From assembly GCA_051294375.1 (NCBI GenBank), contig CM119263.1:2663583-2727582 (forward strand): a stretch of DNA of 64,000 bases, in the 5' to 3' direction. This document shows, one piece after another, positions 49,715 through 62,682 of this stretch. Position 1 is the stretch's first letter; each line of letters starts with the position of its first letter. The translations under genes were made by a program, and so were the position numbers. Source of the DNA: Paraspadella gotoi. Its lineage: Eukaryota > Chaetognatha. The notes under the pieces were generated by a model. It was not told the origin of the DNA. It did no database searches and was given only the letters and a program-made list of their open reading frames with translations.

Positions 49715-52700
49715 AGAATAAAAAAGAGAAAAAAAATATTTAAGGCTTTTCCGCTCGAAAGCTAATAGCTTTTCGTTTCCAATTGAAAAAAAAAATATTC
49801 ACGCCTGGATGTATTTGACAAGAATTCTTTCACAAATTTTAAATAATTTGCGCCGTAATTACTGGCTAGTTTTCAACTAATAATAATAACTGTCGACTTT
49901 ATGTTACGTTATTCGTTAATAAAGTTAATTCACCGTTCTTTCGTCCTAAACAAAAAGGTGTTAATGTTGGAAGTTGGGAAATAAGTTTAGGATGCAGCGA
50001 ATAATTTAAATATGGCGCTGAGTCATTGTTACGGTTATTGTTTTTGTTGGTGCAAGCAATCCTGTATATGATTTTTTCACGTTTTACTATGTTTTTTTCA
50101 GGAAGTTTTACATATATTTAAATTGTTTTCTATTTTTAGCTTCTCACTCTCTTTATTCTTTTGTATAGACAAAAAAAAATTTATAAAAAAAATAAACATC
50201 ATGATTCAACATAAATCATAATAAATTAAAAAACATGAACAATACCGGCACCCAGTATTACACTACACTTCAGTCACGAAGCATTTTCACGAACCTCCAC
50301 TTTACTAAAGACCTACTTTCACAAATTTTCACTCCGGTAGAGAATTTTCACAAACATCCAGTGAACACTCACTTTCACAAAGCGCCACTACAGTACGTAA
50401 AGACCCCATTTTCACTCACTCCCAATCCACGTCAGTGAACACTCACTTTCACTCACCCCTCACTCCTGCATCCCGCGCTACAACTGTCGTCGACGTAATT
50501 GTCGCTAATGGAACTCGTTTTTCAATCCCGACTAAATTCCCGCCTTCAATTCGCCGCCGCCGCCGCCGCAGCAGCCGCTGCCGCCGCCGCTTCCGCAGCA
50601 GCCGTTAATGACATCGCTGACAATTGTTTTATCTTTTATTGTTAGAAAACGAATCATTCGTAATCATTTTTTCGTCATTGAGATGTCAACAAAAACCCGA
50701 TTGGGACAAAGATTTTAGGCTTTATTTGTTATTTGTTGAGGCATAAAAATGAAGGGATAATAAAAGAGAAGAATGAGAGAGAGAGAGAGAGAGCCATTGG
50801 TGTAGGCGGACGCCAGGCGAGGGGGGGGGATCTATCTCCTCTCTTATCCTTGCCTACTTTTTTCATAGGATAAGAGAAGATAAGAGGGGAGGAGGAGGAG
50901 AGGAGGAGGGAGGAGGAGAGGAAAAAGAGGATGCGAAGCTTACTTCTTTATCGCCTTCATGGCCGCGATATCTGCCCACCGCTTTTACTTTTATGTCCAC
51001 TCTTTCTTCCCTTATTCCTGCCTCTCTACTCTTTTTGTGTCGGTTTCTTTTTGAAATCTCTCCTCTCTCTCTCTCTCTCTCTTCCTCTCTCGTCTCTCTC
51101 TCTCTCTCTCTCTCTCTCCTCTCTCTGCCTCTCCTTGCACCCACAAGTTTTTTCTCTTCATTTGATTTGGTGAAGAACTTCGAAGACAGATAAGTACAAA
51201 CCTCATCAGAGCAAAACAACCATCGCTTTTCGATAACAGACTTATCGCGTTAGCGCCAATCACTGAGAGCTGTATTAGAACAAACATATCGGTCGCATCA
51301 TACGTAGTTAACTTATGTTCTTAAGAATTTTCTTATTTATCGCATTATATAATAGGTCTCTATAGTACATATATATCTGTTATAGATAAATCGATTTTCA
51401 ATTTAGTATTTTTTTTACTTGGCAACCGGGATTTATGCAGTAAATATGTTTTTTGTTTATTTTTTTTATTATAGTGTTTTTCACGGATGTCTGTTGGATC
51501 TCTCTCCTGCGGCGCTCGCAGTAACGAGGCGACTTCTTCCGTAATGCCGCATACCCGATATCCAATCTGGGCGTCGCGTGTTCGGGCCGCTCCACCAAAT
51601 ACTTTCGTCGTCGTCCTGAGGTTGGACTCCGAGGGAATTTCTGGGTCAGGCTGAGCGATACGCCTCGTTAAGAGATCGGAGGTCTCCCCGCCTCGTCACG
51701 GGCTTTGCTCCCTTTTATCCAGTCGTCGCCGGTCGACATGCCTGCTAAGTCCCTCTTCGAACTCTTACGGTGAGAGAGACAGAGAGAGGAGATGACGAGA
51801 GATCGAGACGAGAGAGACTGAAGTAGAGAGACGCAGAGCAGGGAGCGATGCAGAGCATTCATTTGCTCATTTTATTATCCCTTCATTTTTATGGCCTCAA
51901 CAAATAACATAAAGCCTAAAATCGTTATGTCGCGCAAAGTACGGGTTTTGATTGGTGAACGATCTCGAGAGTGACGAAAAATGTATTACGAAATGAGTAT
52001 GCGAGTATAGATATATTGCTAGACAGTTAAAATGAATACATTAACGACTAGAAATCTAATTGTGTCAATGAACAGCCATTTTGTCATTTTTTAACTGAAG
52101 CTTGCTTCCATCGGCGGAAATCAGGTCGGCGTTGGCGGTGCCGCCAGCGATGGCTGCTTGCGGGGAAATCAGAACACCGTGGCCGCCGCAGGTGCGAGCC
52201 CCGTCGGGCGGGCGCGGTCCGAATTTGACAGGGCGGGGAATTGTAGTACGGGGGATTGAAATAAACGATGTTCCACCATTCAGCAGGACCAATTACGGCA
52301 AGAGTAATTTGCGACGCCGAGAGAGCTCAGGCCGGTGCTGTAGTGCAAAAGTTAGCCGGCGCCGGCACCTGTCAGGGACCGGCTGTTTGTGTACGTGTGC
52401 AGGGGTGGCGGGACTGCAGAGTGAGATGTCGGTCCGTTGGCCCGGACGTTGAGTGGGGAGATGAACGGTGATTGCGGTGAGTGCCTTTGAGTGTATACAT
52501 GTCGGGTCTCTTAGCGAGTACTTCTGTCAGATGGTGAGGTGGAGCGCCTTTTCGTGAAAGGTGCTGTTCACACATTGGCATGAATTTGGTGAACAAATCT
52601 CCTGATCTCCCTCTACCGGATGCAAATATATTGCTCGTGTAAGTGTATGCGTTTCACTTTCCTATCAGTTAAGTGGAGGGCTCTTCTCTGTCCGGTGAAA

Positions 52701-53620
52701 GATGCATTCTGATGCACAGTGTAGTGGTGTCAATACTGCTTAGGCGTGCCTGGTCATGCGAACGTACCGGTCAGGTGTTGGGTGTGTTAATTTGCGATTA
52801 TGACATTTATGGGTATGACAGAAGTAGACTATTGATGTTTATTTGCTCATTGCTGTTCATAAATTCTTTTTTTGTACTATACAAAAGAGAGGAGAGAGAG
52901 GTTGAGGAGGGAAAGACTAAAAGCATGAGAAACAGACACCACGTGTAAATATATGTGCCACTAACTCTCCTGAAAAAACCATCAGTAAGAGGAGGCATCG
53001 TGGGAAAGATCATATACCCAGCGATTTGCTTGCACTCAACAAAACAGATGAACGTAACAATCGACATCAGAAGCCACCATACCCTTTTCAGAATTATTCC
53101 GCCTGCAATTCACCCTGGAAAAACATTGTGACTGGATGTCCTAAGACTTACCTCCGGAAACTGATTAACTAGACAGTCCTGTTTATTCGTTTTCTAGCGT
53201 CAGAGTGATCAAACGAAACGGTGTATCATCTTATAACTATTATTTGATCGCCTGAATAACTCGTCCAGTACCACATTTCACCAGTACGTGCGCACTAGTT
53301 AGTCGTCTCTTAGTACCTGTAGCGGTTAGCGATTCAGCAGAACTTAGGCGGCAGGTAATTACGTCGCGCCGCGCGAAATATTATTGTACACAAGGATCTC
53401 TCGGGATCGAAAGATTTCTTGAGTCACGGCCGCCCAGATACCCACATCCCAAGAGCGTCGATAGGACTACGGGCTGGGCGAGGAATATTTCCGCCTTTGT
53501 TATCTTCTCTGGCAGATAGCGACGAGGAAGCGAGTAAGCTATTAGCTTTCGAGGAGACGGAGACAAAGCCTTAAAATATTTTTTTTCTCCTTTTTTTAAT
53601 TCTACGATAATAGTTTAGCG
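49715..53620. repeat. Noisy inverted duplication (fold-back) ending at a 25-N gap
   Basis: The segment from about 51770 to 53620 is a poor-quality reverse complement of 49715-50780. Anchors: 51872-51925 against 50725-50780 (TTATTATCCCTTCATTTTTA), 52845-52935 against 50118-50205 (ACTATACAAAAGA), 53535-53605 against 49715-49775 (AAGCTATTAGCTTTCGAG). The reversed arm is longer through insertions. 51240-51770 is the turn, with noisy (GA)n. Open frames at 52065-52470 lie inside the noisy arm and are not genes. Confidence 0.78.
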
Positions 53621-53645
53621 NNNNNNNNNNNNNNNNNNNNNNNNN
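53621..53645. other. 25-N assembly gap
   Basis: Second fixed-size gap, placed exactly between two inverted structures. Confidence 0.95.
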
Positions 53646-54074
53646 TTTTCTTTTTTTAGAAAACAACCTAGTATTTTTTTTAGTTTCTACAAGTAACTAA
53701 GGTTTTATTTTTAAAAAAGTTACCTTTGAGGTTTTGAACGCTGTCATACCAAAAACAGCAACGACGACGACGACGACAGCGATAAACGGATAAGTAATGA
53801 GACGCCTTTAGTAAATTGAAATAGTTTTTTCCATCGATTGGATTAAACATTAAACATTAAAATTTCTAAATTTAAAGGGATTTTTTGAGGAGTTAAAAAG
53901 AGAGTGAATCGGTGAGCTGACACTAAATTTTGGTCTTAACATTTTTGGAGAATTCAATTTAAAATTCAAAAGCAAAAACGATGTTTAGAAAAAAAGTTTG
54001 AAATATAAGATTAAGGAGACGAGTTACGAATTACGAATTACGAATTATGTCGATTTAACGTCACCAAAAGAGAA

Positions 54075-54106
<32 letters not shown>

Positions 54107-54252
54107 TGATTTATGATGATTAACAAGATATAATGTTAAGGAATATGGAATATAATATCATCGTTAAAATGTATGAATGAAGAATGAATATCGCAAATAA
54201 GCTAAACATAGAAGCGTAAAACCGTAGTCTAATGAAAATGCAAAAAGGGAGT

Positions 54253-54314
<62 letters not shown>

Positions 54315-54889
54315 TGTAGTAACGATAGCTTTCATGGACGCGAGGGAAATATCAGTTGATGGTGTTATCAAAATGGCGACCGTTGACCGAAATATCCGTG
54401 AAGCTGCTGTCGCTACTGCTGCTACTGTCGCTGCCTCGGCGCGCTGTCACGGCGACTCTTCCTTCTGCCGCTGTACCAGCCGCTTTCCGCTGCGCTAATC
54501 ACGCCCTCTTGAAGCCATAAGATCTTTCCAATCGCTATAATTATAATTCTGCTTTTTGTCTTTATTCTCCCATTTCAATTCTATGCAATTCTATATCGAT
54601 AGATTTTATAGTGGGGATTTCTTATAAAAATTCAAATCCTTGTAAATTAATTTGATATCCATCATGTATAATGCCGCCGCTGCCGCCTCCTCCTCTTCTC
54701 CTCCTCTCCTACACCTCCTCATCATTCCCCCTCCCCCCCCCGCGCCCATCCGAGGTCCACGATGTTTGCGTCGAGAGTACAAAAGAGAAAAAAAAAACAT
54801 TTTCTTCCCAAAATGTTTCTGTTGTTTTTTGTTGGAATTCATTCTCTTTTTTATTCGAATTTTATTTTTATCTCTCGAAATCTCTCTTT

Positions 54890-54978
<89 letters not shown>

Positions 54979-56573
54979 CGCGAAAGCGACACAGGTGAGG
55001 AACCGAGCCGCCTTACCCGATTTTTTGACGGATTCTCGTTCAGCGAGAGGAGAAAAGAAAAGGTCGTTGTCGTCGTCGTTGTTGTTGTCGTTGTTGTTGT
55101 CGTCGTCACCATCGAGTCAGCCGTAGATATATACGTTCAATTATTAATATTTATCACCTGCTTAATTTATAAAGTCGAAAGAAAAGGCATTTTCATGGTC
55201 GTCAACGTTTTTTTTCCGCCATCTTCAATTTCGTTTTGACTTGAAAGGCTATTCGTCCAAAAAGGGACAACCTTACTCTCAAAGCGTAGACGTGGTCGTC
55301 TTCGTCATCGTCGTCATCATCGCTTTGTCGTCATCGTTATCATTGTCATCGTCTTCGTCTTCTCCGACTTTGTCATTGTCATCATCATCGTCGTCTTCCT
55401 CTTTGTCATCATCGTCATCGTCATCATCGTCTTCGCCGTCACCATCTTTGTCATTGTCATCATCGATCATTATCATCGTCATCGCCTTCATCACATTATC
55501 TCGTCGTCATCGCCTTCGTCTTCGTCGTCATCGTCACACTTTTTTTATTTCCCTTTACCTTCGCTGTTTTTCTCTTTTTATCTAGTAATAAAACTTTGAA
55601 ACTTTAAGTGAGGCTTCTGTTGACTTTTATTCTTATCCCTTTCCTTTTTTTCTTTTTTTCTCTATTATCTTCCATTTATTTATGTATTATTTATTCTCAT
55701 ATATATCTTCCTAGATGTTCTTCTATATTCTTCTCATTCTCTCTCTCTTTTATTTCCTATTATTTATTCTCAAAATGGTCTTCTTATATCTTCTTCTATT
55801 TCCTTATCAATTCATTCTTCCCTCACTTTTTCTTTTTCCTCACCTCAACCGGAAATGGCGCGTCTCCCCATCGAGGCGAAGAAGCTAACTGACGCCACGT
55901 GGAAAATCGAATCGTTCTCACGCGCATCGAAAAAACAAAATGGCGTCAAAAACAAAAACAAACTACTGGCGTCTAATGCAAAAAAACAAAATGAAGTCGA
56001 AAGGAACAAAAAAAAATGACGGCGAAACCAAAAACAAAATGGCGTCAAAAAGAACAACAAAAGGGCGTCGAAAGAAAAACAAAATAGAAAACAACAACAT
56101 AATGGCGTAAAAACAAAAAACAAATGATCTGAAAAAAAATTTTGAATCAACAGGCTCTCTACTAAAATATTAAACAAAGATTCAAACTTGTATATATCAA
56201 AAAGCTATTACTATCATCAAAACGAAAAAAATTTCCTTAGCAAAACATAAAACAAAATGTTTCTGAGATGGAAACAAAATCGCATCTTTGTCATTTCCTT
56301 GCGGAGATGGGGGGCGGCCAGGGGAGGGGGGGGCATTCTTCTCTTTATCCTTGCCTACTTTTTTTTTCATAGGATAAGGAAGATAAGAGGGAGGAGGAGG
56401 AGAGGAGGAGGGAGGAGGAGAGGAGGAACGAGGATGCGAAGCTTACCTTTTATCGCCTTCATGGCCGCGATATCTGCCACCCGCTTTTACTTTTATGGTT
56501 CACTCTTTCTTCCCTTATTCCTGCCTCTCTTACTCGTTTTTGTGCTTTCTTTTTGAAAATCTCTCTCTCTCTG

Positions 56574-56635
<62 letters not shown>

Positions 56636-56751
56636 CTTCCCCCGAAGTTTTTTCTCTTCATTTGATTTGGTGAAGAACTTCGAAGACGAATAAAGTACAA
56701 ACCTCATCAGAGCAAAACCACCATCGCTTTTCGATAAATTCTTCGTCTCTC

Positions 56752-56801
<50 letters not shown>

Positions 56802-58112
56802 CGCAAAGGAAATGACAAAGATGCGATTTTGTTTTCATCTCAGAAACATTTTGTTTTATGTTTTGCTAAGGAAATTTTTTTCGTTTTGATGATAGTAATA
56901 GCTTTTTGATATACAAGTTTGAATCTTTTGTTTAATATTTTAGTAGAGAGCCTGTTGATTCAAAATTTTTTTTCAGATCATTTGTTTTTTGTTTTTACGC
57001 CATTATGTTGTTGTTTTCTATTTTGTTTTCTTTCGACGCCTTTTTGTTGTTTTTTTTGACGCCATTTTGTTTTTTGGTTTCGCGTCATTTTTTTTTCCTT
57101 TCGACTTCATTTTGTTTTTTTGCATTAGACGCCATTTTGTTTTTGTTTTTGACGCCATTTTGTTTTTTCGATGCGCGTGAGACGATTCGATTTCCACGTG
57201 GCGTCGTTAGCTTCTTCGCCTCGATGGGGAGACGCGCCATTTCCGGTTGAGGTGAGGAAAAAGAAAAAGTGAGGGAAGAATGAAATGATAAGGAAATAGA
57301 AGAAGATATAAGAAGACCATTTTGAGAATAAATAATAGGAAATAAAAGAGAGAGAGAATGAGAAGAATATAGAAGAACATCTAGGAAGAATATTATGAGA
57401 ATAAATAATACATAAATAAATGGAAGATAATAGAGAAAAAAGAAAAAAAGGAAAAGGGATAAGAATAAAAGTCAACAGAAGCCTCACTTAAAGTTTCAAA
57501 GTTTTATTACTAGATAAAAAAGAGAAAAACAGCGAAGGTAAAGGGAAATAAAAAAAGTGTGACGATGACGACGAAGACGAAGGCGATGACGACGAAGATA
57601 ATGATGATGAAGGCGATGACGATGATAATGATGATGATGACAATGACAAAGATGGTGACGGCGAAGACGATGATGACGATGACGATGATGACAAAGAGGA
57701 AGACGACGATGATGATGACAATGACAAAGTCGGAGAAGACGAAGACGATGACAATGATAACGATGACGACAAAGACGATGATGACGACGATGACGAAGAC
57801 GACCACGTCTACGCTTTGAGAGTAAGGTTGTCCCTTTTTGGACGAATGCCTTTCAAGTCAAAACGAAATTGAAGATGGCGGAAAAAACGTTGACGACCAT
57901 GAAAATGCCTTTTCTTTCGACTTTATAAATTAAGCAGGTGATAAATATTAATAATTGAACGTATATATCTACGGCTGACTCGATGGTGACGACGACAACA
58001 ACAACGACAACAACAACGACGACGACAACGACCTTTTCTTTTCTCCTTCGCTGAACGAGAATCCGTCAAAAAACGGGTAAGGCGCTCGGTTCCTCACCTT
58101 TCGCATTTCGCG

Positions 58113-58148
<36 letters not shown>

Positions 58149-58798
58149 TCCTCTCTCTCCCTCTCTCTCTCTCTCTACTATCCTCTCATCTCTCTCTCTC
58201 TCTCTCTCTCTTTGCAAAGACGAGATTTCGAGAGATAAAAATAAAATTCGAATAAAAAAAGAGAATGGAATTCCCAAACAAAAAACAAACAAAACATTTT
58301 TGGGAAGAAAATGTTTTTTTTTTCTCTTTTGACTCTCGACGCAAACATCGTGGACCTCGGATGGGCGCGGGGGGGGGAGGGGGAATGATGAGGAGGTGTA
58401 GGAGGAGGAGGAGGAAGAGGAGGAGGCGGCAGCGGCGGCATTATACATGATGGATATTAAATTAATTTACAAGGACTTTGAATTTTTATAAGAAATCCCC
58501 ACTTAATAAAATCTATCGATATAGAATTGCATAGAATTGAAATGGGAGAATAAAGACAAAAAGCAGAATTATAATTATAGCGATTGGAAGATTCTTATGG
58601 CTTCAAGAGGGCGTGATTAGCGGCAGCGGAAGCGGCTGGTACAGCGGCAGAAGGAAGAGTCGCCGTGACAGCAGCGCCGAGGCAGCGACAGTAGCAGCAG
58701 TAGCGACAGCAGCTTCACGGATATTTCGGTCAACGGTCGCCATTTTGATAACACCATCAACTGATATTTCCCTCGCGTCCATGGAAAACTATCGTTCA

Positions 58799-58883
<85 letters not shown>

Positions 58884-59027
58884 ACTCCCTTTTTGCATTT
58901 TTCATTAGACTACGGTTTTACGCTTCTATGTTTAGCTTATTTTGTCGATATTCATTCTTCATTCATACATTTTAAAGATGATATTATATTCCATATTCCT
59001 TAACATTATAATCTTGTTAATCATCAT

Positions 59028-59063
<36 letters not shown>

Positions 59064-59490
59064 TTTCTCTTTTGGTGACGTTAAATCGACATAATTCGTA
59101 ATTCGTAATTCGTAACTCGTCTCCTTAATCTTATATTCAAAACCTTTTTTTTCTAAACATCGTTTTTGCTTTTTGAATTTTAAATTGAATTCTCCAAAAA
59201 TGTTAAGACCAAATTTAGTGTCAGCTCACCGATTCACTCTCTTTTTAACTCCTCAAAAAATCCCTTTTAAAATTAGAATTTTAATGTTTAATGTTTAATC
59301 CAATCGATGGGAAAAACTATTTCAATTTACTAAAGGCGTCTCATTACTTATCCGTTTATCGCTGTCGTCGTCGTCGTCGTTGCTGTTTTTGTATGACAGC
59401 GTTCAAAACCTCCAAAGGTAACTTTTTTAAAATAAAACCTTAGTTACTTGATAGAAACTAAAAAAATACTAGGGTTTTCTAAAAAAAGAA
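53646..59490. repeat. Large inverted repeat, arms about 2.66 kb, spacer about 0.5 kb
   Basis: 53646-56302 is the reverse complement of 56802-59490 with scattered one-base differences. Matching landmarks: TTTAGAAAACAACCTAGTAT at 53656 against ACTAGGGTTTTCTAAA at 59470; (GA)n at 54895 against (CT)n at 58115; GCGGCGGCAGCGGCGGC-type sequence at 54670 and 58430. The spacer 56308-56745 is a direct near-copy of 50820-51235, for example AAGTTTTTTCTCTTCATTTG at 51148 and 56646. No coding exon is supported in the arms. Confidence 0.85.
55935..56110. repeat. AACAAAATGGCGTC minisatellite (mirrored at 57000-57170)
   Basis: Six or more irregular units of about 22-36 bases sharing ACAAAATGGCGTCAAAAA. The reverse-complement set lies in the other arm of the inverted repeat. 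Confidence 0.75.
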
Positions 59491-60061
59491 AAAAAGGGAT
59501 TTTCCTAATTTCCTATAAAGTTTTTAAAGTTAAATTAAATTAGAAGTTACGTTAAGTTGAGTTAAATATAATAAGAATGGAGTTGGAGTTGGAATACCAT
59601 GATTAGAGAAAATGTGAGAAAGGGAAATACATGTGTAAAGATACAACATATACAGCAACTATTTCGCCACAAATGTAACCGAATTCGAAGTCGGATAAAT
59701 TTAGAGAAATGTGTATTATATGAGAAATAATAGTGCATTAAACTGCGCCATGAGTGAGTATTGAATTAACAACCAAGGTCACGGTGATTTTAGTTTCAAT
59801 TTGTCTTTGTTGCATTTTGGATTCTTTTTTTTAAATCTTTTTTAAGTTTTTTTTTCTTTCTTTTTTTTCCTTTTTCTTTTACTTTTTTCTTTTCTCTTTA
59901 TTTCTTTTCCTTTTCCGCTGACCTTTTCCTTTTTCCTTTCCTTTCATCCCTTCCTTATTTAATTCCTTACTTTTAACCTTTTCACCTTCTTCGAATTACC
60001 TTCCTTTTCTTTCGCCTCCTATTTTTTCTTTAACGTCCTCGACTGAAGGATGACTTCAATT

Positions 60062-60360
60062 TGTGGTCGCAACAACAACAACAACAACAACAACAACGAC
60101 AAAAAACGCCACGGGATCATATTTCAGGCTTCAGAATTTTTTTTTCTTTGGCGAAAAGAGAAACAAATAAGCGGAAAGAAAAAAGGAAAAGCCAAAGCAA
60201 ACAGCTCAAGCGGGAGAGAGAAAGCGGCCAAACTGGCCAAGGTATTTCGAGCGAAAGAGGCCAAACTGACCAAAGTATTGCTATTGAAAGAGGCCAAACC
60301 GACCAAGGTATTGCGAGCAAAAGAGGCAAAGCCAACCGAGGTATTGCGACTGAAAGAGTA
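60062..60360. repeat. (CAA)n and a 33-bp minisatellite with an open frame
   Basis: 60062-60095 is (CAA)n. 60229-60358 holds four 33-base units (GCCAAACTGACCAAAGTATT followed by GCTATTGAAAGAG). The 11-residue repeat AKLTKVLLLKE is open on the plus strand but lacks splice or start support. It is bordered on the right by an interspersed repeat. Confidence 0.8.
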
Positions 60361-60377
60361 CTTGTACTATTATAAAG

Positions 60378-60480
60378 TTGGTACAACCAATATAAAATTC
60401 GTTCATTCATTCTATCGACTTTAGACAGGCAATGGTGGTTTAATGCATCCATCCCCTTCTCAAGGTAATAACATGTGTTC
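60378..60480 (-). mobile_element. Short interspersed repeat family A, diverged minus copy
   Basis: TTGGTACAACCAATATAAAA, ATTCATTC, TAGACAGGCAATGGTGGTTT and AGGTAATAACATG align in order with the reverse complement of the 21935 copy. Confidence 0.6.
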
Positions 60481-61314
60481 TTGTGTTAAGGTCATGCAGT
60501 CCCCGAGGGCGATAGAAATGAGAGGCTGTGGACCACAAACATTATTAAGAGCGCGGAAATGATTAGAGGGGCGTCGTCTCAAACGGTGGGCGCAACTGTG
60601 GGCGCAACTGTGGGCAGCGTGGTCTAAACTGCTTCCTCGTTTTGGACGCCGAAAGATAATCAGGTTTAATCTCCTTCGCTGATGAGATTCGAGACGATAA
60701 AGGAAAATGAAAAGAACTGACATCCACCGATCATTTCTCGTTAGGAGTGATTACTGCCTCCCTCAAATGACATTGGCAGTGATAACTATCATTTTGGGAT
60801 GTCATAAAAGGCGAGAGATAAAAGAAACAAAAGCCGCAACTGCCGAGGTTAGAGAGGGAGAGTGAGTCAAGGGGCGGAGGGGGGGAGGCAATGGGGGAAA
60901 ATTGCGTGGGGGGGGGAGAGGAATGTCAAGTGATCAAAAGTGAAGGGGGCCTGGGAGGGGGAGAGGTATAGATGGATTTTGCGCTTTTGGGATGTGGTGT
61001 GAAACCACTTCACATCCGAGTGAAATTGGATCTGTGGTTAGCGGTGGACTGGAATAAGCAAACCTGTAGGAGGAATTTGCAGTACGTAGGAGAGATCGTG
61101 GGGGAGGGAAGGGGCTGGCGAATATGGAAGTGGTCAATTACGGGTGGTTAGGGGGAATCGAAAGAGGGAAGTGGGCATTTGTGGGTAGGGCGTGGGCGAT
61201 CGTCAAGGAAGCGGAAAAGACAACTCAAATGTTCAGTCGATTCTTTGTTTGGCCGAAGAAGAATCAAGAATACGAGATACATAACCAGCGTCTTAATGAG
61301 GCTCTCATGGATAA
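60481..61314. other. Unassigned stretch
   Basis: Includes a repeated GGGCGCAACTGTGGGC near 60588 and G-rich tracts at 60870-60960. The open frame over 61124-61320 runs into a purine array and has no domain I recognise. Confidence 0.35.
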
Positions 61315-62115
61315 TGGAGTGGGGAGGGAAGAGGGAGGAAGTGGAGGAGAGAGGGAGGGAGGGAGGAAATGGAGAAGGAGGGAATGGAGAGGAGGGGAGG
61401 GAGGGAGGGAGGAGGGAGGAAGTGGAGGAGAGAGGGAGGGAGAGAGGAAATGGAGGAGGGAGGAGAGAGAGAGGGAAGGAGGAGGAAGTGGAGGAGAGAG
61501 GGAGGTAGGGAGGAAATGGAGGAGGGAGGAGAGAGGGAGGAGGGAAGAGGGAGGAAGTGGAGGAGAGAGGAGGGAGGGAGGAAGTGGAGGAGAGAGGGAG
61601 GTAGGGAGGAAATGGAGGAGGGAGGAGAGAGGGAGGGAGGGAAGAGGGAGGAAGTGGAGAAGAGAGAGGAGGGAGGGAGGAAATGGAGGAGGGAGGAGAT
61701 AGGGAGGGAGGGAGGGAAGGAAGAGGGAGGAAGTGGAGGAAAGAAGGAGGGAGAGAGGAAGTGGAGGAGTGAGGAAGTGGAGGAGGGAGGAAGTGGAGGG
61801 AGGGAGGGAGGGAGGATGTGGAGGAGAGAGGGAGGAAGTGGAGGAGAGAGGGAGGGATAGAAGGAAGAGGGAGGAAGTGGAGGAGAGAAGGAGGGAGGAA
61901 GTGGAGGAGAGAGGGAGGGAGGGAGGAAGTGGAGGAGGGAGGAGAGAGGGGGAGGGAGGGAGGAAGGAAGTGGAGGAGGCAGGAAGTGGAGGAGAGAGGG
62001 AGGGAGGAAGAGGGAGGAAGTAGAGGAGAGAGGGAGGGAGGGATGGAAGAGGGAGGAAGTGGAGGAGGGAGGAAGTGGAAGAGAGAGTAAGGGAGGGAGA
62101 AAGTGGAGGAGGAAA
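61315..62115. repeat. Purine minisatellite GGAGGAAGTGGAGGAGAGAG
   Basis: About 800 bases of irregular tandem GGAGGAAGTGGAGGAGAGAG plus GGAGGGA units. All six frames give long Arg/Glu/Gly or Pro/Ser/Leu readings, none of them genes. Confidence 0.92.
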
Positions 62116-62506
62116 AGGAGAATTAGAAGGGATAAAAAAGAAGAAAAGAAAAAGGAAGAGACGAGAAAATAAAAAAGGAAATAAGAAAAAAGATAAATGA
62201 TGATAAATTGATGAGCGAATCAGAAAAATGTTGCGAAGAATTTGGTCATAAAATGAATGAGATAAATAAACTGGAAAACTCGACGAAACGGAGGGGATAA
62301 CTGATAAGTTGGGGGGGAGGGGAATGGGGGAAGGGATGGGGAGCAGGGGATTTGAGGGAGGAGATAAAGGAGGAAAGGGGAAGTGGAGGAAGAAGAGAAA
62401 AAAGAAGAGAAAAGAAAAAGATTGAAATTTTAGGAATATTTTACCCTCAGTTGACAAACCCAAAATTTTTGGATGAGCAGATAAAAGTAAGTTATAAAGT
62501 AAGAAA

Positions 62507-62660
62507 TTGCTAAAATCAATATAAAAATTATCCATTCATTTAATAAATACGAAAGCCGCGGACTTTGGACAGGCTTTGGTGTTTTAAGGCCTCTATCACT
62601 CTTACAAGATAATGACATAGCAGGTCCCTACAAGAATTCGATCAAGGCTCTCTCACAGTT
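62507..62660 (-). mobile_element. Short interspersed repeat family A, minus copy next to an exon
   Basis: AAATTGCTAAAATCAATATA through TTTGGACAGGCTTTGGTGTT to AAGGCTCTCTCACAG aligns with the reverse complement of the 21935 copy. It ends about 20 bases from the coding exon at 62683. Confidence 0.75.
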
Positions 62661-62682
62661 CAATCGAGTCTCACCAGTGATT

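Noticed and set aside
52065-52471. GC-rich open frames that at first looked like a novel gene
   Set aside because: They fall in the noisy inverted copy of about 50.3-50.64 kb, a (GCC)n-containing region, so their sequence is unreliable.
55279-57819. Ser-rich and Asp-rich frames in both arms of the large inverted repeat
   Set aside because: They are (TCG)n/(TCA)n-type repeats duplicated by the palindrome. No splice sites or domain support them.
61264-62535. 423-codon Pro/Ser/Leu frame on the minus strand
   Set aside because: It lies over an irregular GGAGGAAGTGGAGG minisatellite. The opposite strand is open too, and there is no protein-like composition outside the repeat.
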